NCBI GenBank assembly: GCA_000403315.2
Contig: KE159643.1
Coordinates: 1 to 38,811 of the forward strand
Length of the DNA stretch: 38,811 nucleotides
Reading direction: 5' to 3'
Source of the DNA: Lachnospiraceae bacterium A2
GTDB lineage: Bacteria; Bacillota; Clostridia; Lachnospirales; Lachnospiraceae
In this document: positions 9,059-17,129 of the stretch, piece by piece
How positions within the stretch are numbered: the first letter of the stretch is position 1
Layout of the letters: each line of letters opens with the position of its first letter
Made by a program: the position numbers and the translations under genes
The notes under the pieces: generated by a model
What the model saw: the letters and a program-made list of their open reading frames with translations, nothing else
The model's database searches: none
What the model was told of the DNA's origin: nothing

Positions 9059-9130
9059 GGCGCAGTAGCCAAGTGGTAAGGCGTGGGTCTGCAACACCCT
9101 GATTCACCGGTTCAAATCCGGTCTGCGCCT
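9059..9130 (+). tRNA. tRNA-Cys (GCA)
   Basis: Complete cloverleaf. Acceptor GGCGCAG pairs with CTGCGCC, and the D arm contains AGCCAAGTGGTAAGGC. The anticodon loop is CTGCAAC with anticodon GCA, the T arm CCGGTTCAAATCCGG and the discriminator T9130. CCA is not encoded. It is followed directly by a strong terminator. Confidence 0.97.
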
Positions 9131-9133
9131 CTT

Positions 9134-9167
9134 AAAAATACCAGAAACTAAGTTTCTGGTATTTTTT
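9134..9167 (+). terminator. Terminator of tRNA-Cys
   Basis: An A/T-flanked hairpin with core ATACCAGAAAC/GTTTCTGGTAT, outer A-T pairs and a 4-nt loop, ends in TTTTTT (9162-9167). The A run on the left arm gives a matching T run on the minus strand, so it may work in both directions. Confidence 0.88.
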
Positions 9168-9172
9168 GCTTT

Positions 9173-9231
9173 ATTAGGAAATTGCATCCTTTAAAGCAAA
9201 AGCTCCGCAAGGAAACGCAGGGCCTGCCCCA
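9173..9231. repeat. Dispersed repeat, copy 1
   Basis: About 58 bp closely similar to 37921-37979. Both copies share TAGGAAATT, TCCT and TAAAGCAAAA at one end and CAGGGCCTGCCC at the other, with a more divergent centre. Small inverted repeats (AGGA..TCCT, GGGC..GCCC) lie inside. Both copies follow an intrinsic terminator near stable-RNA genes. The identity of the element is unknown. Confidence 0.5.
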
Positions 9232-9574
9232 GCGAAGAAGGGTACTCGCGCAAGGGAAAATAGCTGTTACCGCAGCCGCGCTCCGGTGCGCGAGTCTGGC
9301 AAGCTGTGCTTCTGCATAACAATTTCCAATGCCATTGATGATAGGCCGCAAAAAGAGCTTCCGCTGCTTTTTTGGGCATTTGCCCTGCATATACTAAAAG
9401 GCTTCCGGAAAAAGCGGCGGCAAAGCTTTGCCCCGATGCAAAATCAGCATGGCTGATGGCCTGGAAATCTAAATTGAATACCTCATTCCGGGCATAAGAA
9501 AAGAAATTTAGCAGGCTTTGCGTTTTCTCGAAATGGGCTAAATTAATCTTACCATAGGGCATGGCGGATTTCAA
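9191..9574 (-). pseudogene. Unrecognised open frame, probably a decayed gene or non-coding
   Basis: A 127-codon frame starting at TTG 9574, or ATG 9562, with no ribosome binding site before either. The open frame continues about 11 codons further upstream to a stop but offers no ATG there. The translation has some protein-like composition (FASGQSFAAAFSGSLLVYAG) but no family I recognise. Its 3' end coincides with the dispersed repeat at 9173-9231. The stretch 9131-9613 contains nothing else I can support beyond the terminator and repeat. Confidence 0.25.
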
Positions 9575-9613
9575 GGCCAGCAGGGTTTCCCTGAAATTTA
9601 TGGCTTAAAACAG

Positions 9614-9642
9614 TGGACGGAAGGGACTATGTATTTTATAAT
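9614..9642 (+). promoter_or_regulatory. Promoter of the GntR regulator gene
   Basis: -35 TGGACG (9614-9619), 17-bp spacer, -10 TATAAT (9637-9642). The predicted start near 9649 lies just before an in-frame ATG at 9658, which argues for the later, better-supported start at 9721. Confidence 0.6.
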
Positions 9643-9720
9643 AATACCAACTATTGAATGACCCTGCATCAAGGCATGGCAGCTCCTGCCTTTGCTTTGG
9701 AAGAAAAGGAAAGAGGGAAT

Positions 9721-10431
9721 ATGTACACATTTGATAAAAGGAACAAGAAGCCCCTGGGCGCCCAGGTTGAGGACGAATTAATGAAATACATCCTACAGGA
9801 ACCCATAGAGCCCGGGCATAAAATCCCAAATGAATTTGAGCTTGCCGAACAGTTCGGCGTTGGCCGCAGCACCATCCGGGAAGCGGTGAAGGGACTGGTA
9901 TCCAGAGGGATTCTGGAAGTGCGCCGGGGCTCCGGGACTTATGTGATCAACACCAATTCCTTTGAGGAGGATCCCCTGGGCTTTGGGAAGATGGAGGACA
10001 AATATAAGATGGCGCTGGATTTATTTGAGGTGCGCCTGATGATAGAGCCGGAGATTGCCGCCTTGGCATGTAAAAATGCATCCAGGGAGGATTTAAAAAA
10101 GCTGAAAAAGCTGTGTGATGAAACGGAACATCTTTACCGGGGCGGCCACAACCATATCAATAAGGACATAGAGTTCCATACCTGCATTGCCCACTGCAGC
10201 AAAAACCAAGTAGTGGAAACCTTAATCCCGGTGATTAACACGGCGGTGTATACGTTTGCCAACCTGACCCACCGCCTTCTGAAAGAAGAAACCTTAGAAA
10301 CCCACCGGGCAATTACAAGTGCGGTTTTAGAGCGGGATTCCATAGGTGCAAGATGCGCCATGACGATGCACCTGACTTATAACCGTCAGACGATTATAAA
10401 GTTAATGGAAGAACGGGAGCAGAAAAGGTAA
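9721..10431 (+). CDS. GntR-family (FadR/FCD subfamily) regulator of the sugar-acid cluster
   Basis: 236-aa repressor-type protein. Residues about 10-75 form the GntR winged helix (IPNEFELAEQFGVGRSTIREAV, then wing VRRGSGTYV). Residues about 90-230 form the all-helical FCD effector domain, with an acidic/histidine set (DIEFH, THRAI) like the metal site of this family. The start is ATG 9721 with AGAGGG about 7 nt upstream. An in-frame ATG at 9658 lies too close to the predicted transcription start. It is followed by a terminator and then the permease-led operon, whose promoter is flanked by copies of the palindrome ATACATCAGATGTAT, the likely operator. FCD effectors are usually carboxylic acids, so gluconate, 2-keto-3-deoxygluconate or its phosphate is a reasonable guess. 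Confidence 0.9.
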   Translation: MYTFDKRNKKPLGAQVEDELMKYILQEPIEPGHKIPNEFELAEQFGVGRSTIREAVKGLVSRGILEVRRGSGTYVINTNSFEEDPLGFGKMEDKYKMALDLFEVRLMIEPEIAALACKNASREDLKKLKKLCDETEHLYRGGHNHINKDIEFHTCIAHCSKNQVVETLIPVINTAVYTFANLTHRLLKEETLETHRAITSAVLERDSIGARCAMTMHLTYNRQTIIKLMEEREQKR

Positions 10432-10445
10432 TACATCAGATGAAT
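10431..10445. promoter_or_regulatory. Candidate GntR operator, copy 1
   Basis: ATACATCAGATGAAT differs at one base from the perfect palindrome at 10560-10574. It overlaps the last base of the regulator's stop codon. Likely a secondary site. Confidence 0.5.
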
Positions 10446-10492
10446 TTGACGGACCAGCAAACGGCTTTCTCAGCCTTATGGGCATTATAGAC

Positions 10493-10534
10493 AAAAAAGA
10501 TGACATCTAACCCCACAGGATGCCATCTTTTTTT
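10493..10534 (+). terminator. Terminator of the GntR regulator gene
   Basis: GATGACATC (10498-10506) pairs with GATGCCATC (10519-10527) with one mismatch. It is extended by an A run on the left and a T run of 7 on the right (10528-10534), giving a stem of about 14 bp. Confidence 0.8.
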
Positions 10535-10559
10535 GTGCATAAAAGAGAAAGGAAAATAT

Positions 10560-10574
10560 ATACATCAGATGTAT
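10560..10574. promoter_or_regulatory. Candidate GntR operator, copy 2 (perfect palindrome)
   Basis: ATACATC-A-GATGTAT is a perfect 15-bp palindrome abutting the -35 box of the permease operon. FCD-type GntR proteins bind short palindromes of this size. The position would allow direct blocking of RNA polymerase. Confidence 0.7.
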
Positions 10575-10602
10575 TGCGGAAAACCTCACAAAATAGTAGA
10601 AT
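10574..10602 (+). promoter_or_regulatory. Promoter of the sugar-acid operon
   Basis: -35 TTGCGG (10574-10579), 17-bp spacer, -10 TAGAAT (10597-10602). The hexamer overlaps operator copy 2 by one base, and copy 3 covers the initially transcribed region. Confidence 0.7.
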
Positions 10603-10621
10603 AAAACCACGATAACATAAG

Positions 10622-10632
10622 ACGTCAGATGT
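10622..10632. promoter_or_regulatory. Candidate GntR operator, copy 3
   Basis: ACGTCAGATGT keeps the GTCAGATGT half and an imperfect partner. It lies about 20 bp downstream of the predicted transcription start, about 60 bp from copy 2. Confidence 0.5.
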
Positions 10633-10677
10633 TAACAGGATAGTACGAATAAAAAATATTAAGAGGAGGTATAAGCT

Positions 10678-12036
10678 ATGGCAAGTGAAGCGATGGCATT
10701 AGATCCAACCAGATTGGTAATAGCAGCAATCGTAGGTCTGGCGGTATTACTTTTGTTAATCATTAAATTTAAGGTTCAGGCAATGGTTTCCATTTTAGTG
10801 GGGGCAATTGTGATTGGTTTGGGGGCAGGAATGCCTTTTGACAGCATTGTGACAGCGGTAAACGATGGTATAGGGAACACATTAAAGGGAATTGCGCTGT
10901 TGGTAGGGCTCGGCTCTATGTTTGGGGCGATCCTGGAGGCCTCAGGAGGGGCGCAGACGCTGGCTGTCAGCATGGTAAAGTGGTTCGGCGATAAAAAGGC
11001 GGCATGGGCGCTTGGGATTACCGGCCTTGTTATCGCAATGCCTGTATTTTTCGATGCAGGGCTGATTATCCTGATTCCCCTTGCATTTTCCCTTGCAAAA
11101 CGGACAAAACGGTCTGCATTGTTTTATGCAATCCCCTTATTGGCAGGGCTTGCAGTAGGCCATGCATTTATCCCGCCGACGCCAGGGCCAGTCCTTGTGG
11201 CAACAATGCTGAATGTGGAGCTTGGCTGGGTAATTATGGTAGGTATTTTATGCGGCATATGCTCCATGGTAGTGGCAGGGCCAGTGTGGGGAGCTATCTG
11301 TGGGAATAAATATATGGTTCCTGTCCCGGAACACGTGGCGAACCAGGAGGACTTTGATGAGTCAAAGCTGCCGAATTTCTGGACAATTGTAGGGATTATC
11401 CTGATTCCCCTGGTACTGATTATTCTTGATTCCATTGCAGGCGTTGTGCCGGCTTTAAGCAGCCTTGCACCAATTTTTGGATTCCTTGGGGAGCCGTTTG
11501 TGGCGCTTCTGATTGCTACGGTTGCTGCAATGCTGATACTTGGCTTACGGCATGGATATAATATGGAGGAATTGGAAAAAATCATGACAAAATCCTTAGA
11601 GCCCACAGGCCTGATTCTCCTTGTGACGGCATGTGGCGGCGTGCTCCGGTACATGCTCCAGTATTCCGGCCTTGGGGATTTGATTGGGAACGCAGTGTCT
11701 TCTGCAAACCTTCCAATTGTGGTGGTGGCCTTTGTAGTAGCTGCGCTGGTAAGGATTTGCGTTGGTTCCGCAACCGTTGCCATGACTATGGCGGCAGGGA
11801 TTATCGCCGCAATGCCGGGGATTGCTGATTTATCCCCCTTATATCTGGCCTGCACCACAGCAGCAGTAGCAGGCGGCGCAACTGTCTGCTCCCATTTCAA
11901 CGATTCCGGGTTCTGGCTGGTGAAGTCGCTGGTAGGAATGGATGAAATGACAACCCTTAAGACTTGGACGATTATGGAAACATTGGTCGGCGGGACCGGG
12001 TTTGTTGTAGCTCTGGTGATATCATTTTTTGCATAG
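10678..12036 (+). CDS. GntP-family gluconate/sugar-acid permease
   Basis: 452-aa membrane protein of the GntP proton-symporter family with about 12-14 hydrophobic segments throughout. Family hallmarks are the GIALLVGLGSMFGAILEASGG stretch near residue 75, the FIPPTPGPV motif near residue 165 and the C-terminal CSHFNDSGFW motif. It imports gluconate or a related sugar acid. The start is ATG 10678 with AGAGGAGG about 8 nt upstream. It is the first gene of the operon after the regulated promoter and is followed after 28 nt by the dehydratase gene. The exact substrate cannot be read from sequence. Confidence 0.95.
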   Translation: MASEAMALDPTRLVIAAIVGLAVLLLLIIKFKVQAMVSILVGAIVIGLGAGMPFDSIVTAVNDGIGNTLKGIALLVGLGSMFGAILEASGGAQTLAVSMVKWFGDKKAAWALGITGLVIAMPVFFDAGLIILIPLAFSLAKRTKRSALFYAIPLLAGLAVGHAFIPPTPGPVLVATMLNVELGWVIMVGILCGICSMVVAGPVWGAICGNKYMVPVPEHVANQEDFDESKLPNFWTIVGIILIPLVLIILDSIAGVVPALSSLAPIFGFLGEPFVALLIATVAAMLILGLRHGYNMEELEKIMTKSLEPTGLILLVTACGGVLRYMLQYSGLGDLIGNAVSSANLPIVVVAFVVAALVRICVGSATVAMTMAAGIIAAMPGIADLSPLYLACTTAAVAGGATVCSHFNDSGFWLVKSLVGMDEMTTLKTWTIMETLVGGTGFVVALVISFFA

Positions 12037-12064
12037 GGAATTAAATGGAGAAAGGAGAATGAAT

Positions 12065-13810
12065 ATGGAATTGAGAAGCCAAGAAATGCGGAAATTAGCC
12101 CCGGAATTAGACCCGCTGCGTATCGGGACAGGATGGAAGCCAGAGGATTTGCTGAAACCGCAGGTAATGATAGAAAGTACCTATGGGGACAGCCATCCGG
12201 GAAGCGGCCACTTAAATATTTTAGTGGAAGAAGTAAGGAAAGGCGTGGAAGAAGCAGGGGGGCATGGCGCCCGCTATTACTGCACGGATATCTGTGATGG
12301 GGAAAGCCAGGGGACGGACGGCATTAATTACAGCTTGGCAAGCCGGGAGATGATTGCCAACATGATTGAAATACATGCCAATGCCACGCCCTTTGACGCC
12401 GGGGTATTCCTTGCAAGCTGCGATAAGGGGATGCCAGGGAACCTGATGGGGCTGGCAAGGGCGGACGTGCCCTCCGTGGTGGTGCCTGGGGGCACCATGA
12501 ACGCCGGGCCGGACATGCTGACCTTAGAGCAGCTTGGGATGTATAATGCTAAGTACCAGCGTGGGGAAATTGATGAGGAAAAGCTGAATTGGGCAAAATG
12601 CAATGCCTGCCCAAGCTGCGGCGCATGTTCTTTTATTGGGACGGCCTCAACTATGCAGATTATGGCGGAAGCCCTTGGACTTGCCCTTCCCGGGAGCGCG
12701 CTGATGCCGGCCACAAGCCCGGATTTGCTGGCGTTTGCCAGGGAAGCAGGGGCACAGGCCGTTAAGCTTGCCGCCATGCCAAATATGAGGCCCAGCCACA
12801 TTATTACGATGGATAGCTTTGAAAATGCAATCCTTGTCCATGCAGCTATTTCCGGCAGCACCAACTGCCTGCTGCATATCCCGGCCATTGCCCATGAGTT
12901 TGGTTTGGAAGTGACAGGGGATACATTTGACAGGCTCCACCGGAATGCAAGGTATCTTTTGGATGTGCGTCCGGCAGGGCGCTGGCCGGCAGAATGTTTC
13001 TACTACGCAGGGGGCGTGCCGGCAATTATGGAGGAAATCAAAAGCCATCTCCATCTGGAAGCTATGACGGTGACAGGAAAGACGCTGGGGGAAAATCTGG
13101 AAGAACTGAAACAGAATGGCTTTTATGGGAGGTGCCAGAAGTGGCTGGAGGACTTCAATGAAAGATACCATGTTTCCCTGAAAAAAGAGGACATTATCCG
13201 CCCCTATGGGCAGGCAATCGGCACGGATGGCAGCATTGCCATACTCCGGGGGAACCTGGCGCCGGAAGGGGCTGTGATTAAGCATACTGCCTGCCCGAAG
13301 GAAATGTTCCAGGCGGTCTTGAATGCAAGGCCTTTTGACAGCGAGGAGGAATGCCTGGACGCTGTCCTGAAGCATAAGGTGCAGAAAGGGGACGCTGTAT
13401 TTATCCGCTATGAAGGGCCAAAAGGCAGCGGGATGCCGGAAATGTTCTATACTTCTGAAGCAATCAGCAGCGATAAGGAATTGGGGAAAAGCATCGCACT
13501 GATTACGGACGGCCGTTTTTCCGGCGCATCCACAGGGCCAGTGATTGGGCATTGCAGCCCTGAGGCAGTAGACTGCGGCCCCATCGCCCTTGTGGAAGAA
13601 GGGGATTTGATTGAAATTGACGTAGAAGGCAGGAAGCTGAATATTATTGGGATTGCTGGGGAGCGTAAGACTATGGAGGAAGTGGCGGCCGTTTTGGAGG
13701 AACGCCGCAAGAATTGGCAGCCACGTGAGCCAAAGTACAAAAATGGTGTCCTGAGGCTGTTCAGCCAACATGCGGCAAGCCCTATGAAAGGCGCATATCT
13801 GGAATATTAA
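12065..13810 (+). CDS. IlvD/Edd-family sugar-acid dehydratase
   Basis: 581-aa member of the dihydroxy-acid/6-phosphogluconate dehydratase family. It probably dehydrates a sugar acid such as gluconate to its 2-keto-3-deoxy form. Iron-sulfur ligand motifs are CDKGMPG (about residue 120) and CPSCGACSFIGTAS (about 185). The C-terminal GRFSGASTGPVIGHCSPEA segment is the family signature. The start is ATG 12065, with AAGGAG ending 7 nt before it; ATG 12059 is too close to that site and an earlier in-frame codon at 12029 overlaps the permease end. The setting, with a sugar-acid importer, keto-deoxy sugar kinases and KDPG aldolase but no branched-chain amino-acid genes, argues for sugar-acid dehydration rather than IlvD function. 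Confidence 0.92.
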   Translation: MELRSQEMRKLAPELDPLRIGTGWKPEDLLKPQVMIESTYGDSHPGSGHLNILVEEVRKGVEEAGGHGARYYCTDICDGESQGTDGINYSLASREMIANMIEIHANATPFDAGVFLASCDKGMPGNLMGLARADVPSVVVPGGTMNAGPDMLTLEQLGMYNAKYQRGEIDEEKLNWAKCNACPSCGACSFIGTASTMQIMAEALGLALPGSALMPATSPDLLAFAREAGAQAVKLAAMPNMRPSHIITMDSFENAILVHAAISGSTNCLLHIPAIAHEFGLEVTGDTFDRLHRNARYLLDVRPAGRWPAECFYYAGGVPAIMEEIKSHLHLEAMTVTGKTLGENLEELKQNGFYGRCQKWLEDFNERYHVSLKKEDIIRPYGQAIGTDGSIAILRGNLAPEGAVIKHTACPKEMFQAVLNARPFDSEEECLDAVLKHKVQKGDAVFIRYEGPKGSGMPEMFYTSEAISSDKELGKSIALITDGRFSGASTGPVIGHCSPEAVDCGPIALVEEGDLIEIDVEGRKLNIIGIAGERKTMEEVAAVLEERRKNWQPREPKYKNGVLRLFSQHAASPMKGAYLEY

Positions 13811-13859
13811 GGCAGCAGGAAATATAAGTTGTGATAGAAGAAAGTCAGGAGGGAATCCC

Positions 13860-14948
13860 ATGGAACATGCAAACCCGTTATGGAAAGAAAACTGTAGCCC
13901 CCACAAATTTATTACCATTGGGGAAATTATGCTCCGTTTAACGCCGCCAAATTATGAAAAAATCAGGATGGCGTCCAGCTTTGAAGCCAGCTATGGGGGC
14001 AGTGAGGCAAATATCGCCCTGGCGCTTGCAAACCTTGGGGTTGACAGCACGTTTTTTACGGTTGTGCCAAACAACAGCCTTGGGAAAAGCGCAGTCCGCC
14101 TGCTCAGGAGCAATGATGTGCACTGTACCCCGGTGATTTTAAGTACGCCGGAGCAGACTCCAACCCACCGCCTTGGGACGTATTATTTGGAAACCGGGTA
14201 TGGGATCCGCGCCAGCAAGGTAACGTATGACCGGAAACACAGTGCAATCACAGAGTATGATTTTTCCTCTTACGATTTTGGGGCTTTGCTGGAAGGGTTT
14301 ACCTGGCTCCACTTAAGCGGGATTACCCCTGCCCTTGGGGAAAATTGCCGGGGCTTGGTCCTTGCATGTTTAAAGGCTGCAAAAGAAAAAGGCATTACCA
14401 CCAGTTTTGACGGGAATTTCCGCAGCACCCTTTGGACGTGGGAGGAGGCAAGGGAGTTCTGTACGTCTTGCCTGCCCTATGTGGATGTGCTCTTTGGGAT
14501 TGAGCCTTACCATCTTTGGAAGGACGAAGCTGACCACAGTAAAGGCGACTGGAAGGACGGGATGCCCCTCCAGCCGGATTTCATGCAGCAGGATGAAGTG
14601 TTTCAGGCTTTTGTCACAAAATATCCCAATATAAGGTGTATTGCCCGCCATGTCCGTTATGCCCACAGCGGCAGCGAGAACAGCCTGAAAGCCTACATGT
14701 GGTATCAGGGGCATACGTATGAAAGCAAGCTGTTTACTTTCAATATCTTAGACCGCGTCGGCGGCGGGGATGCATTTGCAAGCGGGCTTATTTATGCCAT
14801 GATGGCGCAGTACAAGCCTATGGATATGGTAAATTTTGCTGTAGCAAGCAGCGCTTTGAAGCATACCATCCATGGGGACGCCAATATTACGGATGATGTT
14901 GCTGCTATCAAAAATTTAATGAACATGAATTATGACATTAAGCGGTAA
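13860..14948 (+). CDS. kdgK: PfkB-family 2-keto-3-deoxygluconate kinase (copy 1)
   Basis: 362-aa ribokinase/PfkB sugar kinase. The N-terminal GGSEANIALALANLG substrate-side motif and the C-terminal DRVGGGDAFASGL motif carry the anion-hole glycines and the catalytic Asp. Expected reaction: 2-keto-3-deoxygluconate plus ATP to 2-keto-3-deoxy-6-phosphogluconate (KDPG). The start is ATG 13860 with AGGAGGG about 7 nt upstream. It lies between the dehydratase and the aldolase that uses its product. A paralogous kinase follows the aldolase. Confidence 0.87.
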   Translation: MEHANPLWKENCSPHKFITIGEIMLRLTPPNYEKIRMASSFEASYGGSEANIALALANLGVDSTFFTVVPNNSLGKSAVRLLRSNDVHCTPVILSTPEQTPTHRLGTYYLETGYGIRASKVTYDRKHSAITEYDFSSYDFGALLEGFTWLHLSGITPALGENCRGLVLACLKAAKEKGITTSFDGNFRSTLWTWEEAREFCTSCLPYVDVLFGIEPYHLWKDEADHSKGDWKDGMPLQPDFMQQDEVFQAFVTKYPNIRCIARHVRYAHSGSENSLKAYMWYQGHTYESKLFTFNILDRVGGGDAFASGLIYAMMAQYKPMDMVNFAVASSALKHTIHGDANITDDVAAIKNLMNMNYDIKR

Positions 14949-15037
14949 TCATCAGGCAGATGGTTCCAGTAATGCCGGATGCTGTGGGATGGAGTGGGTG
15001 ATGTATATTTACGCACCATTGCATTCAGAATAAGAGT

Positions 15038-15063
15038 AGCGTGCCAAAAGCACTTTTGGCGCT
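15038..15063 (+). repeat. Intercistronic hairpin before the aldolase gene
   Basis: In the 163-nt gap between kinase and aldolase, GCCAAAA (15043-15049) pairs with TTTTGGC (15054-15060), and AGC/GCT add three pairs beyond a 2-nt bulge. No T run follows, so it is more likely an mRNA processing or stability element than a terminator. Confidence 0.5.
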
Positions 15064-15111
15064 GCGCCCATACCATAATCAGAACAAATAAAAAATAAAG
15101 GAGAACCTGAA

Positions 15112-15771
15112 ATGAAAACAATTGAAGAACAATTTTATGAATATGCAGTTGTGCCCGTAGTAGTGCTGGAGGACGCTAAAGACGCGCTCCCCTTGGCGGA
15201 AGCATTGGTGGAAGGGGGGCTGCCCTGCGCAGAAGTGACGTTCCGTACAGATGCAGCAGAGGAATCGATCCGCCTGATGAGCGGGAAATACCCGGAAATG
15301 CTGGTAGGGGCAGGGACTGTGCTGACTGTGGACCAGGTTAACCGCGCTGTGGCTGCCGGGGCAAAATTTATTGTAAGCCCGGGATTTGACCCTGAAATTG
15401 TGGATTATTGCCTGGAAAAAGGGATCCCTGTATTCCCGGGATGCATTACCCCTTCGGAAGTAGCGCAGGCTGCAAAGCGGGGGATGGAGGTAATTAAGTT
15501 TTTCCCGGCAGAACAGGCAGGCGGGGTTGACCGGATTAAGGCAATGGCGTCCCCTTATACCAAGATGAAATTTATGCCTACTGGAGGGATTGGCGTGGGG
15601 AACTTGAAGGAATACCTCTCCTATGGTAAAATCCTTTGCTGCGGCGGGAGCTGGATGGTAAAGGGCGAGCTGGTAAAAAATGGGGAATTTGACAAAATCC
15701 GCACCCTTACCAAAGAAGCCGTGGAACTGGCATCTTCTATCCGGGCGTCCAGCGCATCGGCCCAGGGCTAA
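15112..15771 (+). CDS. eda: KDPG/KHG aldolase
   Basis: 219-aa class I aldolase of the KDPG family. It cleaves 2-keto-3-deoxy-6-phosphogluconate to pyruvate and glyceraldehyde 3-phosphate. Visible hallmarks are the catalytic Glu in CAEVTFRT (about residue 43), the GAGTV loop, FIVSPGFD, and the Schiff-base Lys in VIKFFPAE (about residue 129), followed by the phosphate-binding PTGGIG. The start is ATG 15112 with AAAGGAG about 8 nt upstream. It supplies the last step of a semi-phosphorylative Entner-Doudoroff route built from the genes around it. Confidence 0.95.
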   Translation: MKTIEEQFYEYAVVPVVVLEDAKDALPLAEALVEGGLPCAEVTFRTDAAEESIRLMSGKYPEMLVGAGTVLTVDQVNRAVAAGAKFIVSPGFDPEIVDYCLEKGIPVFPGCITPSEVAQAAKRGMEVIKFFPAEQAGGVDRIKAMASPYTKMKFMPTGGIGVGNLKEYLSYGKILCCGGSWMVKGELVKNGEFDKIRTLTKEAVELASSIRASSASAQG

Positions 15772-15812
15772 CAGGAACATCAGGCAATTGCACAGAAAGG
15801 AACCGTGATATT

Positions 15813-16910
15813 ATGGAATTAAATTTAAAGCCAGAAAAAGAATGTAAATTTGATGCAGTGTCATTGGGTGAAGTCATGTTAAGGCTGGACCCGGGCGAGG
15901 GCAGGATCCGGACGGCAAGGAGCTTCCGCGCATGGGAAGGCGGCGGGGAATACAATGTGGTCCGTGGGCTGCGCAGGTGCTTTGGCATGAGGACGGGCGT
16001 AATTACCGCATTTGCGGACAACGAAGTGGGTATGTTGATGGAGGACTTTATTTTGCAGGGGGGCGTGGATACTTCCCTGATAAAATGGATGGAAACAGAC
16101 GGGATTGGGAGGATTTGCCGGAATGGCCTGAATTTTACGGAGCGGGGCTATGGCATCCGCGGGGCAGTGGGGTGTTCCGACCGGGCAAATACGGCAATTT
16201 CCAAGGCAACGCCGGAGGATTTTGACTTTGAATATATTTTTGGGGAATTAGGGGCGCGCTGGCTGCATACAGGCGGGATTTACGCCGCACTGTCGGAGCA
16301 GGCATGTGAAACGGTCCTGGCAGCCATTAAAACGGCTAAAAAATATGGCACTCTCATTTCTTACGACCTGAATTACCGGCCGTCTATGTGGAGCGCTATT
16401 GGCGGGCTTTCCAAGGCGCAGGAAGTCAATAAGGAAATTGCCAGATATGTGGATGTCATGATCGGGAATGAGGAAGACTTTACCGCATGCCTTGGGTTTG
16501 AGATCGAAGGGAATGACAAGAACTTAAAGGAACTGAACCTTGAGGGCTATAAAAAGATGATTAACCATGCAGCAGAAGCGTACCCGAACTTTAAGGTAGT
16601 AGCCACGACGCTGCGTGAGGTAAAAACTGCTACCATAAACGATTGGAGCGCAATCTGTTGGGCAGATGGGGAAATCTATAAATCCAAAGATTACAAAGGG
16701 CTTGAAATTATGGATCGGGTTGGCGGCGGGGATTCCTTCGCATCAGGACTTATCTATGGGCTGATGGCAACAGGGGACGCCGAAACGGCAGTGAATTACG
16801 GTGCAGCCCATGGTGCGCTGGCAATGACCACGCCGGGGGATACTACCATGGCAAGCAAAAAAGAAGTAGAAGCCATTATGGGGGGCGCTGGCGCAAGGGT
16901 GCAGAGATAA
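15813..16910 (+). CDS. PfkB-family sugar kinase (copy 2)
   Basis: 365-aa second PfkB kinase of the cluster. It shares the GEVMLRL start and the DRVGGGDSFASGLIYG catalytic motif with copy 1, but its substrate-side motif is GGGEYNVVRGLRRCFG, clearly different from GGSEANIALALANLG in copy 1. It may phosphorylate a stereoisomer such as 2-keto-3-deoxygalactonate, or another keto-deoxy acid. AAAGGA lies about 11 nt before ATG 15813. No clear T-rich terminator follows; a CCCAG-CTG-CTGGG hairpin at 16918-16930 lacks a T run. Confidence 0.85.
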   Translation: MELNLKPEKECKFDAVSLGEVMLRLDPGEGRIRTARSFRAWEGGGEYNVVRGLRRCFGMRTGVITAFADNEVGMLMEDFILQGGVDTSLIKWMETDGIGRICRNGLNFTERGYGIRGAVGCSDRANTAISKATPEDFDFEYIFGELGARWLHTGGIYAALSEQACETVLAAIKTAKKYGTLISYDLNYRPSMWSAIGGLSKAQEVNKEIARYVDVMIGNEEDFTACLGFEIEGNDKNLKELNLEGYKKMINHAAEAYPNFKVVATTLREVKTATINDWSAICWADGEIYKSKDYKGLEIMDRVGGGDSFASGLIYGLMATGDAETAVNYGAAHGALAMTTPGDTTMASKKEVEAIMGGAGARVQR

Positions 16911-17059
16911 GGCGCATCCCAGCTGCTGGGAATGGGGGCTTGCGGTGCGGCCGGCATCGCAGGCTCCCTTAGTCCGTATTATATTGTATTCTTTGCCAAA
17001 AACCTGCATTATTTCAGATATTTCTTATAATTATCATGCCATCATCTTTAAAATGCTAA

Positions 17060-17087
17060 TTGCAATCTCAGACCACAGTGCTATAAT
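17060..17087 (+). promoter_or_regulatory. Promoter of the cytidylate-kinase-like gene
   Basis: -35 TTGCAA (17060-17065), 16-bp spacer, -10 TATAAT (17082-17087), giving a leader of about 35 nt. Confidence 0.7.
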
Positions 17088-17129
17088 AGTACAAAAGCGT
17101 GTTAAATAATAAGGTTAGGAGTGGAACGT

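Noticed and set aside
12647..13918. 423-codon frame antisense to the dehydratase and first kinase
   Set aside because: It overlaps two well-supported genes and matches no family; it reflects codon bias on the other strand.
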